A DNA stretch of 64,000 nt. It comes from UBA2112 sp964488555. Lineage in GTDB: Bacteria; Patescibacteriota; Saccharimonadia; Saccharimonadales; Saccharimonadaceae. Below the pieces are notes generated by a model. That model was not told the origin of the DNA and searched no databases. It was given only the letters and a program-made list of their open reading frames with translations. The position numbers and the translations under genes are program-made. This document shows, piece by piece, positions 57,338 through 64,000 of this stretch. Location: positions 1 to 64,000 of the forward strand of contig CAZAUF010000005.1 in the NCBI GenBank assembly GCA_964488555.1, written 5' to 3'. Numbering within the stretch: the stretch's first letter is position 1; every line of letters starts with the position of its first letter.

Positions 57338-58828
57338 ATGATAGAAAGCATTATTGCCGTAGCGGTCGGTGCTCTTTGTGGTGTGACAGGGACGGTTGTT
57401 TACAGCCGTAGTCGCACAGAGGCCAGCAAAAACAAAGCAGAACAGGCTCTCGCCAAGGCACAAGAAAAGGCCAGCCAGATCGTTCTGAAGGCTAAGGACG
57501 AAGCAGTCGCGCTAGAAAACGAACGACGCAAAGAGCTTAAAAAGATTGAAAATCGATTGGCTGATCGAGAAACCACACTCGACAAGAAATTGGACGAACT
57601 CGATAAACGTACCGAGAAGCTACGCTCTCAGGAAGATGAAGTTGAGAAGCTAAAGGACGAAATCCGTGATCTTCGTACAAAACAGCAGGAAAAGCTAGAA
57701 AAAATCGCCAAGCTAACCAAAAAAGAAGCCAGCGAAAAATTACTCGAAATGACCGAGCGCGATATCAAAAACGACCTTATGGGCTTAGTGTCTAAATTAC
57801 AAAAAGATGCGATGGACGATGCCGAAGAGCGTGCACAGACCATTATCCTGACTGCCATGGAACGTATGAGCAGCGAAGTGACCGCAGAGCGAACTGTCAC
57901 CGCTATCAAGTTAGCTGACGAAGAAATGAAAGGTCGCATCATCGGCAAAGAAGGCCGTAATATACAGGCACTGCAACGTGCGACAGGTGTCGATATTCTC
58001 GTGGACGATACGCCAGGCATGATCGTGCTTTCCAGTTTTGACCCAGTGCGCCGTCAGGTTGCGCGCATTAGCTTGGAAATGCTCATGAAGGATGGCCGTA
58101 TTCATCCGGGTCGCATTGAAGAAGTTGTAGCCAAAGCTCATAAGCAAATCGAAAAAGAAGTCAAACAGGCTGGTGAGGATGCTGCTCGCGAAGTTGGCGT
58201 TACGGGCATCCCACGCGAAATGCTGCAGCTGCTGGGTGAGTTGAAGTTCCGTACCTCATACGGTCAGAACGTGCTGATGCACAGCACCGAAATGGCACAC
58301 ATGGCCGGTATGATTGCCGAGGAGATCGGTGCCAATGTCCGGACGGTCAAGATCGCTACCCTGCTCCACGACGTCGGCAAGGCTGTCACGCACAAGGTCG
58401 AAGGCAAGCACCACCATATCGGTGCCGAACTGGCGCGCAAGTATGGCATGAAAGACGACGTTGTCCATGCCATCGAAGCGCATCACGATGATATTGACGC
58501 GACCACGCCGGAAGCTCTAGTGGTCCGTGTCTGCGACGCGCTGTCAGCTGCTCGTCCAGGTGCGCGCAATATCAGTGCCGAAAACTTCGTAGAGCGCATG
58601 AAAGATCTGGAAAACATTGCCAATAGCTTCAAGGGTATCGATAAGTCCTACGCCATCAGTGCGGGCCGTGAAGTGCGAGTTATTGTCCGTCCAGAAAATG
58701 TCGACGATCTGAGTGCTATCAAACTAGCCCGTGATATTGCCAACAAGATCGAATCGACCATGCAGTATCCTGGTACGATCAAGGTGAATGTCATCCGTGA
58801 GACCCGCGCCATCGAATTCGCAAAATAG
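57338..58828 (+). CDS. rny: endoribonuclease Y
   Basis: 496 residues. A membrane anchor (about 1-22), a long coiled coil (about 25-165), a KH domain ('MKGRIIGKEGRNIQALQRATGVDILVDDTPGMIVLSSFDPVRR', about 195-245) and an HD domain ('HSTEMAHMAGMIAEEIG', 'ATLLHDVGKAVTHKVEGKHHHIGAEL', 'HHDDIDATTPEALVVRVCDALSAARPGAR'). RNase Y starts mRNA decay at the membrane. The domain order and length match the family. A promoter with a 17-base spacer and a 108-base leader precede it; RNase Y itself may act on such a leader. Confidence 0.97.
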   Translation: MIESIIAVAVGALCGVTGTVVYSRSRTEASKNKAEQALAKAQEKASQIVLKAKDEAVALENERRKELKKIENRLADRETTLDKKLDELDKRTEKLRSQEDEVEKLKDEIRDLRTKQQEKLEKIAKLTKKEASEKLLEMTERDIKNDLMGLVSKLQKDAMDDAEERAQTIILTAMERMSSEVTAERTVTAIKLADEEMKGRIIGKEGRNIQALQRATGVDILVDDTPGMIVLSSFDPVRRQVARISLEMLMKDGRIHPGRIEEVVAKAHKQIEKEVKQAGEDAAREVGVTGIPREMLQLLGELKFRTSYGQNVLMHSTEMAHMAGMIAEEIGANVRTVKIATLLHDVGKAVTHKVEGKHHHIGAELARKYGMKDDVVHAIEAHHDDIDATTPEALVVRVCDALSAARPGARNISAENFVERMKDLENIANSFKGIDKSYAISAGREVRVIVRPENVDDLSAIKLARDIANKIESTMQYPGTIKVNVIRETRAIEFAK

Positions 58829-58837
58829 CAGCGTATA

Positions 58838-58866
58838 TTGCAATTTTATACAAAATATGCTATAGT
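58838..58866 (+). promoter_or_regulatory. promoter of the 311-residue gene
   Basis: TTGCAA (58838-58843), 17 bases, TATAGT (58861-58866), with TGC before the -10. ATG 58875 follows after 8 bases. Confidence 0.65.
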
Positions 58867-58874
58867 AGTTAATA

Positions 58875-59810
58875 ATGAACCTGCACGGAGAACGAGCACC
58901 GCGTGGTCAGTGGATGGCCACAGATGGGCGAGAGCTGTACCACAACTGGCTGGTAAGTTTGATTGAACAGCACAACACTAACGCGAGTGACAACTATGAT
59001 GGTCTGCAGCCAAACGCTAACACTCGGGAGCCAGTGATACTCGATAGACTTGCACACTTCGCACGAGACTTTTCCGACAAATTCCTTGAAACCAATCAAG
59101 CACAAGGTGCCGAAAGTACGAGTGTACTGATAGACTCGGCTGATCAAATCAAATATTACACAAGTGCGGACGATATGCTGGGCGAATCGTCTAACTGGCA
59201 CCGCGCGATAAAAGAACATACGCGTGATGGCATCAAATTTGCTTGCAGGGTATCGCTGGGGTTGGCGTATGATGCATACCAGAGTACCGGTCAATCATCG
59301 GAGTCTGTTGCTGATTTTTACGATAGCATATCGGAAATTATGCATAACCCGTCGTTTCATAAAGTACTCGAGACGTTTTCGACGACAGGCTTTGGCGTGC
59401 TTGGAAACAAGGTGCAAAAAGCTATGTTGAGTGAAGATATGTCTTTTGTCGTGAGCAATATCCTAGGTCTTGGTGTGTCGCCTGTCGCTAGGATAGTGCA
59501 TGTCGTGCGCAATGAAGATGGAACAAGATCGTATCAACTGAACCCTCGCATTATGAAAAAGCTTTACGAAAAACTACGTGAGCAAAACAAAACACATACC
59601 ATTAATCGGCTCGGTTCGCACGCACTTAGGCAACGACTTACAGATCGTTCGTTTACGACCGGGTGTCCCGTGAGGCGCGCTCCGGCACGTGAGCTTGCAA
59701 AAGGCAACGAGAAAAGCGGCATTGCACTACTCGCTGAGCATATGGGTGACGAGCTGACGCGAGCTGCCAGGGTTCGCCGTCCACTGCCGTTGTCCCAGGC
59801 CCAGTTATAA
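58875..59810 (+). CDS. soluble helical protein, unknown
   Basis: 311 residues without a signal or membrane helix. Helix-forming stretches are separated by polar loops: 'ELYHNWLVSLIEQHNTNASD', 'LDRLAHFARDFSDKFLETNQ', 'ADFYDSISEIMHNPSFHKVL'. The C-terminal third is basic (LGSHALRQRLTDRSF, RAARVRRPLPLS), and a small hydrophobic stretch 'VSNILGLGVSPVARIVHVV' lies near the middle. No catalytic motif is visible and the family is not recognised. The stop overlaps the -10 box of the next gene. Confidence 0.6.
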   Translation: MNLHGERAPRGQWMATDGRELYHNWLVSLIEQHNTNASDNYDGLQPNANTREPVILDRLAHFARDFSDKFLETNQAQGAESTSVLIDSADQIKYYTSADDMLGESSNWHRAIKEHTRDGIKFACRVSLGLAYDAYQSTGQSSESVADFYDSISEIMHNPSFHKVLETFSTTGFGVLGNKVQKAMLSEDMSFVVSNILGLGVSPVARIVHVVRNEDGTRSYQLNPRIMKKLYEKLREQNKTHTINRLGSHALRQRLTDRSFTTGCPVRRAPARELAKGNEKSGIALLAEHMGDELTRAARVRRPLPLSQAQL

Positions 59811-59811
59811 T
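59806..59811 (+). promoter_or_regulatory. -10 box of the DUF4396 gene
   Basis: TATAAT, overlapping the TAA stop of the previous gene, 6 bases before ATG 59818. Confidence 0.6.
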
Positions 59812-59817
59812 GAGAAT

Positions 59818-60273
59818 ATGAAGCGTGAAAATCTCACCAGAATGGCAGTTCAAGCCACGCTGCACTGCTTGCTTGGTTGTGCGATTGGTGAAGTGCTGGG
59901 TATGGTACTTGGTACCGCCTGGGGCTGGTCCAATCTTGCGACTGTCGTGCTGGCGGTCGGGTTAGCGTTCTTGTTCGGCTACGCACTGGCACTGTGGTCG
60001 GTTTTGAAAAACGGCGTGCCGTTTCGACCAGCGGTTCGTATCGTACTGCTCGCGGATACTGTGTCGATAGCAACGATGGAAATTGTAGACAATCTCATCA
60101 TGTTGGCAGTGCCAGGTGCCATGGATACGCACCTGGGTGATCCGCTTTTCTGGAGTACTCTTGCTGTCGCGCTGACTGTAGCATTCGTGGTGACCGTGCC
60201 GGTGAATCGCTGGTTGATAGCTCGTGGCAAGGGTCACGCCATCATACACGAGCATCATCGTCATCACCACTAG
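59818..60273 (+). CDS. DUF4396 membrane protein
   Basis: 151 residues with four hydrophobic segments (about 14-34, 38-60, 70-95 and 106-130). 'HCLLGCAIGEVLGMVLGTAWGW' and 'VLLADTVSIATMEIVDNLIMLAVPGA' are typical of DUF4396. The C-terminal tail is His-rich (HAIIHEHHRHHH), which suggests a metal site; the family has been linked to copper in some bacteria, but this is not proven. Leaderless start by the -10 spacing. The next gene has its own promoter. Confidence 0.8.
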   Translation: MKRENLTRMAVQATLHCLLGCAIGEVLGMVLGTAWGWSNLATVVLAVGLAFLFGYALALWSVLKNGVPFRPAVRIVLLADTVSIATMEIVDNLIMLAVPGAMDTHLGDPLFWSTLAVALTVAFVVTVPVNRWLIARGKGHAIIHEHHRHHH

Positions 60274-60308
60274 CGCGTGCATTTTTCGTCGGTCTCGACG
60301 AAGCTTGC

Positions 60309-60314
60309 TATGAT
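60309..60314 (+). promoter_or_regulatory. extended -10 box of the amidotransferase gene
   Basis: TGC-TATGAT, 6 bases before ATG 60321. Confidence 0.55.
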
Positions 60315-60320
60315 GGTCGT

Positions 60321-61052
60321 ATGACAAAGCCATTTCTTCTCTTGCAGCTCAGACCCGAAGACGCCGCGGCAGACGACGAGTATCAGGCGTTTTTACGCAG
60401 CACAGGACTCACCGACTCACAACTGACACGTATCCGCATGGAGCACGGTTTGCCAAGCGTTGACTTAGATGAGTATAGCGGTGTGATTGTTGGTGGCGGT
60501 CCGAGCAACGTCAGTAGTCCGTCAGATGAAAAGTATGAGTATCAAAACGTTTTTGAGCCGAAGTTAAAGCAACTTCTCCGTGAGGTCATAGACCGCGACT
60601 TTCCGTACTTTGGTGAGTGCTATGGGCTTGGTATCTTGGCGGATACGTTGGGTGGGCAAGTAGGTTCGACGTATCATGAGGATGTCGGTGCGGTGACAGT
60701 GAAGTTGACGGAAGCGGGCAAAAAAGACCCGTTGCTCGCGGGTATGCCGGACGAATTTCGGGCGTTCGTGGGACACAAGGAGGCATGCGATAGTGTGCCG
60801 CCGCAGGCAACACTACTAGCCAGCAGCGCGACATGTCCGGTGCATATGATCCGTGTGGGAGAGCACGTGTATGCGACGCAGTTTCATCCTGAACTCGATA
60901 GTTACGGATTAGAAGTTCGCATCGATACCTATAGAAACGCTGGCTATTTCCCTCCAGAAGCTGCCGAAGAATTGATTGCTATGGGACACAAAGAAATCGT
61001 AACCGTTCCTGCGGAGATATTGCGTCGGTTCGTCGAGCGGTATCAATCCTGA
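60321..61052 (+). CDS. class I glutamine amidotransferase, GMP-synthase-like
   Basis: 243 residues. 'FGECYGLGILADTLGGQV' (catalytic Cys in 'GECYG', about 96), 'FRAFVGHKEAC' and 'YATQFHPELDS' (His-Glu) give the GATase1 fold of the GuaA glutaminase and of stand-alone amidotransferases. It resembles 'glutamine amidotransferase' proteins whose acceptor is unknown. Its 3' end overlaps the convergent DUF3445 gene by 10 bases. It is the third enzyme of this fold in the window. Confidence 0.82.
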   Translation: MTKPFLLLQLRPEDAAADDEYQAFLRSTGLTDSQLTRIRMEHGLPSVDLDEYSGVIVGGGPSNVSSPSDEKYEYQNVFEPKLKQLLREVIDRDFPYFGECYGLGILADTLGGQVGSTYHEDVGAVTVKLTEAGKKDPLLAGMPDEFRAFVGHKEACDSVPPQATLLASSATCPVHMIRVGEHVYATQFHPELDSYGLEVRIDTYRNAGYFPPEAAEELIAMGHKEIVTVPAEILRRFVERYQS

Positions 61053-62137
61053 TGAAGAGCGAAGCTATCGAGGTAGTCGAGTGCTTTTTTGGCAAGTTTT
61101 TTGTTGGTGCGCAGAACGTCATTGGTGCGTAGTGCCGATGCGAACTCTTCTCGTCGCTCGTAGGCAACCTGCTCAAGCGAGAAGACATTCGGTTTGATAG
61201 TGAAGATGATGAAACGATCGTTGTCCGGGTATTGTTCGGTCGCAGGTAGACGGGTCAGAGACTCACGCTCGCTGCGAAGGAATATTTGATTGCCGGGATT
61301 TCGCATCCGGTCTGGAGTGAATGATGTCGATCGTTGAGGGTCTTGTGAGAGTGACGGATCACGAGAGAGGAAGATGTTGTTGCGGGCGATTTGCCGCACA
61401 GGATATTCGGGGAGGGTTTCGAGAGAACGGTCGACGACGTCTTTTAGCCGAGTCTTACTTCCGGTAGTTGGCGTGTGATACCCGCCCACATTTACATGAA
61501 TATCATCCATGTCGCGATTGACAAAACCAGACAGGTTCCAGTTGGTCGGCGTGGCGAGGAAACCAGCGACAAATACCTGGCGACCATCGTCTTGTCGCTC
61601 TACGACGCATATGTCATCTTGTCCAAGCAAGCCACAAATGACAAGTGGATGCCAGTCATTTTTGGACGGGTGCACGCAAAACTTGTCGTCAGTCGTTTTG
61701 TTGACGATAAGTCGACCGTACTCAGCATCTTCTTCGAATCCGTATTGGTCGGGGAAGTGCTCCACTAAATAATCGGATTGCAGTTCAAGTAACTGTTGCG
61801 CTGCCGTCCGTACAGCAGCTCGACGCTTTTTCTTGCCCGGGTAAAATACCTGATCTTGGTTGGCGAGAAAGATTTCTTTGCGCAATGTGACTGCTGTTGC
61901 CAGCTCGTCATCAGGGTCAAACCAAGGGATGAATCGCTCTCCCTCACCGGGCCGTTCGCCAGGTGAAGTGATGCGACGAAAATTTGACGCGGGTGCGAGC
62001 GGATTGATACGCATTTCCCGTAGATAGGCGTTGTTGGTAGAGAGCACGATTTCACGCTCCGCATCACTGTCCGAGAACGGACAGGCAGCTTGATGTGATT
62101 TCTCCCCCGAGACATGTGAGTATGTTAGGCGCTCCAT
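61043..62137 (-). CDS. DUF3445, haem-dependent oxidative N-demethylase-like
   Basis: 364 residues from ATG at 62137, chosen because the promoter's start of transcription is about 3 bases upstream; the frame stays open to 62227 but no -10 box fits it. 'PLVICGLLGQDDICVV', 'QVFVAGFLATPTNWNLSGFVNRDMDDIHVNVGGY' is the DUF3445 core, in which the equivalent of the plant/fungal N-demethylase subunit binds haem through a His. 'FTIKPNVFSLEQVAYERREEF' closes the family. The electron partner is not identified. A haem-linked enzyme is surprising in a CPR genome. Confidence in the family is good; function is inferred. Confidence 0.8.
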   Translation of the reverse strand: MERLTYSHVSGEKSHQAACPFSDSDAEREIVLSTNNAYLREMRINPLAPASNFRRITSPGERPGEGERFIPWFDPDDELATAVTLRKEIFLANQDQVFYPGKKKRRAAVRTAAQQLLELQSDYLVEHFPDQYGFEEDAEYGRLIVNKTTDDKFCVHPSKNDWHPLVICGLLGQDDICVVERQDDGRQVFVAGFLATPTNWNLSGFVNRDMDDIHVNVGGYHTPTTGSKTRLKDVVDRSLETLPEYPVRQIARNNIFLSRDPSLSQDPQRSTSFTPDRMRNPGNQIFLRSERESLTRLPATEQYPDNDRFIIFTIKPNVFSLEQVAYERREEFASALRTNDVLRTNKKLAKKALDYLDSFALHQD

Positions 62138-62146
62138 GTAGACACT

Positions 62147-62175
62147 AGTGTACGCGAGGGGGTGTGCGGAGGCAA
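62147..62175 (-). promoter_or_regulatory. promoter of the DUF3445 gene
   Basis: On the minus strand TTGCCT (62170-62175), 17 bases, TACACT (62147-62152), predicting a start of transcription about 3 bases before ATG 62137. Confidence 0.6.
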
Positions 62176-62324
62176 GCATGAGGGGGACGAAAGAATGGCG
62201 AGGTGAAAGGGCGGTGACTAAAGTCACTGTCGCATGCTTATGAAAGAAAATGCTTCGCGCTTTCTTTCATTTCACATGCTCCACCAAACCTCGACCTTCA
62301 AATTTTGCCGGGGCAAAGTTTGGA

Positions 62325-62338
62325 TCGAAGGTTTGAGT
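62325..62338 (+). other. inverted copy of the tRNA-Pro T-arm
   Basis: TCGAAGGTTTGAGT on the plus strand equals the tRNA-Pro T-arm (minus strand, 62407-62420). A CCA occurs at 62353-62355, 26 bases after the stem start, against 25 in the true tRNA. Confidence 0.7.
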
Positions 62339-62352
62339 TCCTGCCAGCCTGG

Positions 62353-62393
62353 CCAAAATAAAATAGCCGTCCAAGACGGCTATTTTATTTTGG
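62353..62393 (-). terminator. palindromic terminator of tRNA-Pro
   Basis: A perfect 19-bp stem (62353-62371 with 62375-62393; CCAAAATAAAATAGCCGTC) and a 3-base loop. The right arm contains the tRNA CCA, and the arms are A/T-rich at the base, giving T-runs on both strands. Confidence 0.88.
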
Positions 62394-62466
62394 TCGGGGT
62401 GAAAGGACTCAAACCTTCGACCTCTCGGTCCCAAACCGAGCGCGCTATCAACTGCGCCACACCCCG
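62391..62466 (-). tRNA. tRNA-Pro (anticodon TGG)
   Basis: Cloverleaf on the minus strand: acceptor CGGGGTG with CACCCCG, D-arm GCGC/GCGC, anticodon stem CTCGG/CCGAG with loop TTTGGGA (anticodon TGG), T-arm GAAGG-TTTGAGT-CCTTT, discriminator A and encoded CCA. The C1-G72 pair is typical of proline tRNA. TATAAT (62481-62486) is 14 bases upstream of the 5' end on the minus strand. Confidence 0.97.
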
Positions 62467-62513
62467 GTGTGCAACGATAGATTATAACGTATTTTCGTGA
62501 TTATCACCAGTGG

Positions 62514-62519
62514 TATACT
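62514..62519 (+). promoter_or_regulatory. extended -10 box of the GtrA gene
   Basis: TGG-TATACT, 8 bases before ATG 62528. Confidence 0.55.
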
Positions 62520-62527
62520 AAAAGGCA

Positions 62528-62959
62528 ATGCAAAATGCTTGGAAAAATAACAAAATGATCCGTTCAGAAAAGATTCGCTTTGGCGCGGTCGGTGTGGTAA
62601 ATACCGCAGTCGATTTCGCGGTACTCTTTCTGTTAGCGGTGGGCCTGGGTATGCCCTCTATGCTGGCAAACATCGGTTCGACCTCTGTAGCACTGAGCGT
62701 AAGTTACCTGCTGAACAAAAAAGCGGTTTTCAGAAGTACCAGTACGAATAACGTACGTCAGTTTGCCCTGTTTGTCGCTGTGACGCTGGTGGGTCTATGG
62801 GTGGTGCAGGGCAGTGTGATAGTCGTCGCACTGGAGGTACTGCAGTCAGCGGGTCTGCATGAAGCCACCGCATTGTTGGCTGCGAAGCTTGTTGCGACCT
62901 GCTTCAGTTTCATCTGGAATTATCTGTGGTATAGTCGGGTTGTCTTTCGTAAAAAATGA
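62528..62959 (+). CDS. GtrA-family membrane protein
   Basis: 143 residues with four helices. 'KIRFGAVGVVNTAVDFAVLFLLAVGLG' and 'VSYLLNKKAVFRST' and 'FIWNYLWYSRVVFRKK' are the conserved GtrA blocks. GtrA-like proteins help carry lipid-linked sugars across the membrane or act beside glycosyltransferases in surface glycan synthesis. The next gene, a GT-C glycosyltransferase, starts 13 bases downstream behind its own -10 box, so the two probably function together. Confidence 0.88.
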   Translation: MQNAWKNNKMIRSEKIRFGAVGVVNTAVDFAVLFLLAVGLGMPSMLANIGSTSVALSVSYLLNKKAVFRSTSTNNVRQFALFVAVTLVGLWVVQGSVIVVALEVLQSAGLHEATALLAAKLVATCFSFIWNYLWYSRVVFRKK

Positions 62960-62965
62960 TAAAAT
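62960..62965 (+). promoter_or_regulatory. extended -10 box of the GT-C gene
   Basis: TGA-TAAAAT, 7 bases before ATG 62973; the TGA is also the stop codon of the GtrA gene. Confidence 0.45.
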
Positions 62966-62972
62966 AGGGCTT

Positions 62973-64000
62973 ATGCTACGCTTTTTTAGAAAAAAACGTG
63001 AATTTTTGCCTACCTTCTCGTGGCGCGACTTTTCGGTACTTTTCGCAGGCTTGGCAATTTATGTCGGATTGGCCTGGAGCACGATTACGAAATTTTCTAT
63101 CTGGTTCGATGAAGCGTTCGGTTCATATCTTATTCGATTCGACTTCGCTTCGCTGACGCGGTATACGGCCAACGATGTGCACCCGCCGCTGTATTACTGG
63201 TTGCTCAAAATATGGGCTTCAGCCTTTGGCAATACAGAGCTTGGCTTACGATCCATGAGTATCTTTTTTGGTGTGGTGACCATAGTGCTGGCATTTCTAT
63301 TCGTACTTCGCTATTTCGGACCACGCGTGGCGTACGTGTCACTGATTTTCCTCGTTCTTTCTCCTATGTTTGTACGCTATGGTCAGGAAGCCAGGATGTA
63401 TACATTGTTGACCGCTATTATTGTTGCGGCAACCTATGTATTGGTATATGCACAGCAAACGAAGAAGTTGGGTGCATGGGTGGCGTATGGCGTGTTGGTG
63501 GCACTTGGTATGTTGACGCAGTATTTTGCGGCTCTCGTATGGATAGCCCACTGGGTATGGCGTTATATGACAGTACGCTCGCATGGTGAAAAGTTTAAGA
63601 AAACCATCAAAAAATTATTTACGAAAGAGTGGGTGATCGCGCATGTCGTCGCGATTGCTGTGTTCTTGCCTTGGTTGCCGTTTTTTGTTGCACAGGTTGT
63701 GAACGTTCAGGGTAATGGTTTTTGGGTCGGTCCAGTGACGACCGTTACTCTCTCTGACTTCTTGTCAACATTCTTGATATTTCAGTCAGCGAGCGAGATG
63801 AGCGGTTGGCTAGCAGTCGGCTTTTACGCGTTGCTTGTAGTATTTGTTTACATGAGTGTGCGAGTGTTGAAGACATTGCGAGACGAAGAACGAAAATCCT
63901 ACCTGTTAGTACTTTGCCTGATTGTAGCACCTGTTGTCATGCTGGTGCTGTTGTCTATGCCGCCACTGCAGTCAGTGTTCGTGGATCGATATTTGATGAG
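62973..64000 (+). CDS. GT-C glycosyltransferase (PMT/ArnT-like), cut by the window edge
   Basis: At least 342 residues; the stop lies beyond the window. After a basic start 'MLRFFRKKREFLPTFSWRDFSVLF' comes the first helix and the exterior loop 'FSIWFDEAFGSYLIRFDFASL' followed by 'NDVHPPLYYWLLKIWASAFG', the Asp-Glu and Asp-x-His-Pro-Pro motifs of GT39/GT83-type polyprenyl-sugar transferases. At least eight helices follow, with 'FVRYGQEARMYTLLT' typical of the family. It transfers a sugar from a lipid carrier to a target at the outer face. It is next to GtrA, as in many surface glycan loci. Confidence 0.85.
   Translation, partial: MLRFFRKKREFLPTFSWRDFSVLFAGLAIYVGLAWSTITKFSIWFDEAFGSYLIRFDFASLTRYTANDVHPPLYYWLLKIWASAFGNTELGLRSMSIFFGVVTIVLAFLFVLRYFGPRVAYVSLIFLVLSPMFVRYGQEARMYTLLTAIIVAATYVLVYAQQTKKLGAWVAYGVLVALGMLTQYFAALVWIAHWVWRYMTVRSHGEKFKKTIKKLFTKEWVIAHVVAIAVFLPWLPFFVAQVVNVQGNGFWVGPVTTVTLSDFLSTFLIFQSASEMSGWLAVGFYALLVVFVYMSVRVLKTLRDEERKSYLLVLCLIVAPVVMLVLLSMPPLQSVFVDRYLM

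Larger units (their letters stand above)
62138..62390. other. non-coding stretch between DUF3445 and tRNA-Pro
   Basis: The first 40 bases hold the DUF3445 promoter on the minus strand. A hairpin at 62234-62280 pairs GCATG and ATGAAAGAAA with TTTCTTTCAT and CATGC. ACCTTC...GAAGGT and TTTTGCC/GGCAAAG form another (around 62293-62333). A T-arm-like copy of tRNA-Pro (62325-62338) and the tRNA terminator follow. No coding frame was accepted (an 88-residue frame at 62234-62500 runs through the tRNA). Confidence 0.55.

Noticed and set aside
62234..62500. 88-codon frame across the tRNA-Pro region
   Set aside because: It reads through a perfect terminator palindrome and the antisense of a tRNA.

Overview
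The window looks like Candidatus Saccharibacteria (TM7, Patescibacteria/CPR), moderately GC-balanced and very compact. This is an inference from gene content and architecture, not from a search. The grounds are small surface proteins with W-G-F/Y motifs, DUF916-like anchors, a TrbL/VirB6-like membrane protein, a type IV pilus operon with ComEC, a cutinase-type secreted protein, lamin-tail proteins with short Cys repeats, and almost no biosynthetic genes. TAA, TAG and TGA all serve as ordinary stops, so the code is standard.

Layout. Bases 1-4323: a cell-surface cluster with two DUF916-like membrane-anchored proteins, two small WxL-like secreted proteins, an Ig-like membrane protein and a 66-residue Tat-like peptide. 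4342-6805: a long leader and two phage-tail-fibre-like genes. 6831-8912: dnaK under a CIRCE element. 8925-12630: a six-hairpin glycosidase, a YggT protein, an HD alarmone-hydrolase-like gene behind a structured leader, and two glutamine-amidotransferase-fold enzymes. 12627-17056: a sortase, an LPFTS substrate and repeat-rich surface proteins. 17089-18240: dnaJ under a second CIRCE. 18258-23708: a small membrane protein, TrbL-like protein, RimB/RimK pair, DUF192 and a membrane protein. 23727-31004: mostly minus-strand accessory genes, including three interrupted genes, and a 755-base hairpin-rich non-coding stretch around tRNA-Lys. 31097-35705: pgl, comEC, yebC, a lamin-tail surface protein. 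35776-38574: a flavin electron-transfer module (FMN_bind, ApbE, NqrB/RnfD-FNR fusion). 38597-50630: ruvC, an ABC exporter, a class A PBP, ruvA, ruvB, a PH-domain protein, a pseudopilin, recA, a small unknown gene and recX. 50654-56239: the pilus operon pilB-C-M-N-O plus one. 56357-64000: tsaE, tsaB, rny, unknown genes, DUF4396, a third amidotransferase, DUF3445, tRNA-Pro, GtrA and a truncated GT-C glycosyltransferase.

How it fits together. DNA uptake (type IV pilus, ComEC) sits with homologous recombination (RecA, RecX, RuvABC), consistent with natural transformation in an organism dependent on scavenging. Large investment in surface proteins, a sortase and a cutinase fits a host-attached lifestyle. 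The chaperone genes dnaK and dnaJ are separate but have the same HrcA-type promoter design.

The most striking non-coding signals are: (1) more than twenty genes whose start codon lies 6-9 bases after a -10 box, implying leaderless mRNAs and correcting several starts; and (2) two tRNA loci where a perfect palindromic terminator, beginning at the tRNA CCA, is flanked on its other side by an inverted, degenerate copy of the same tRNA's T-arm.
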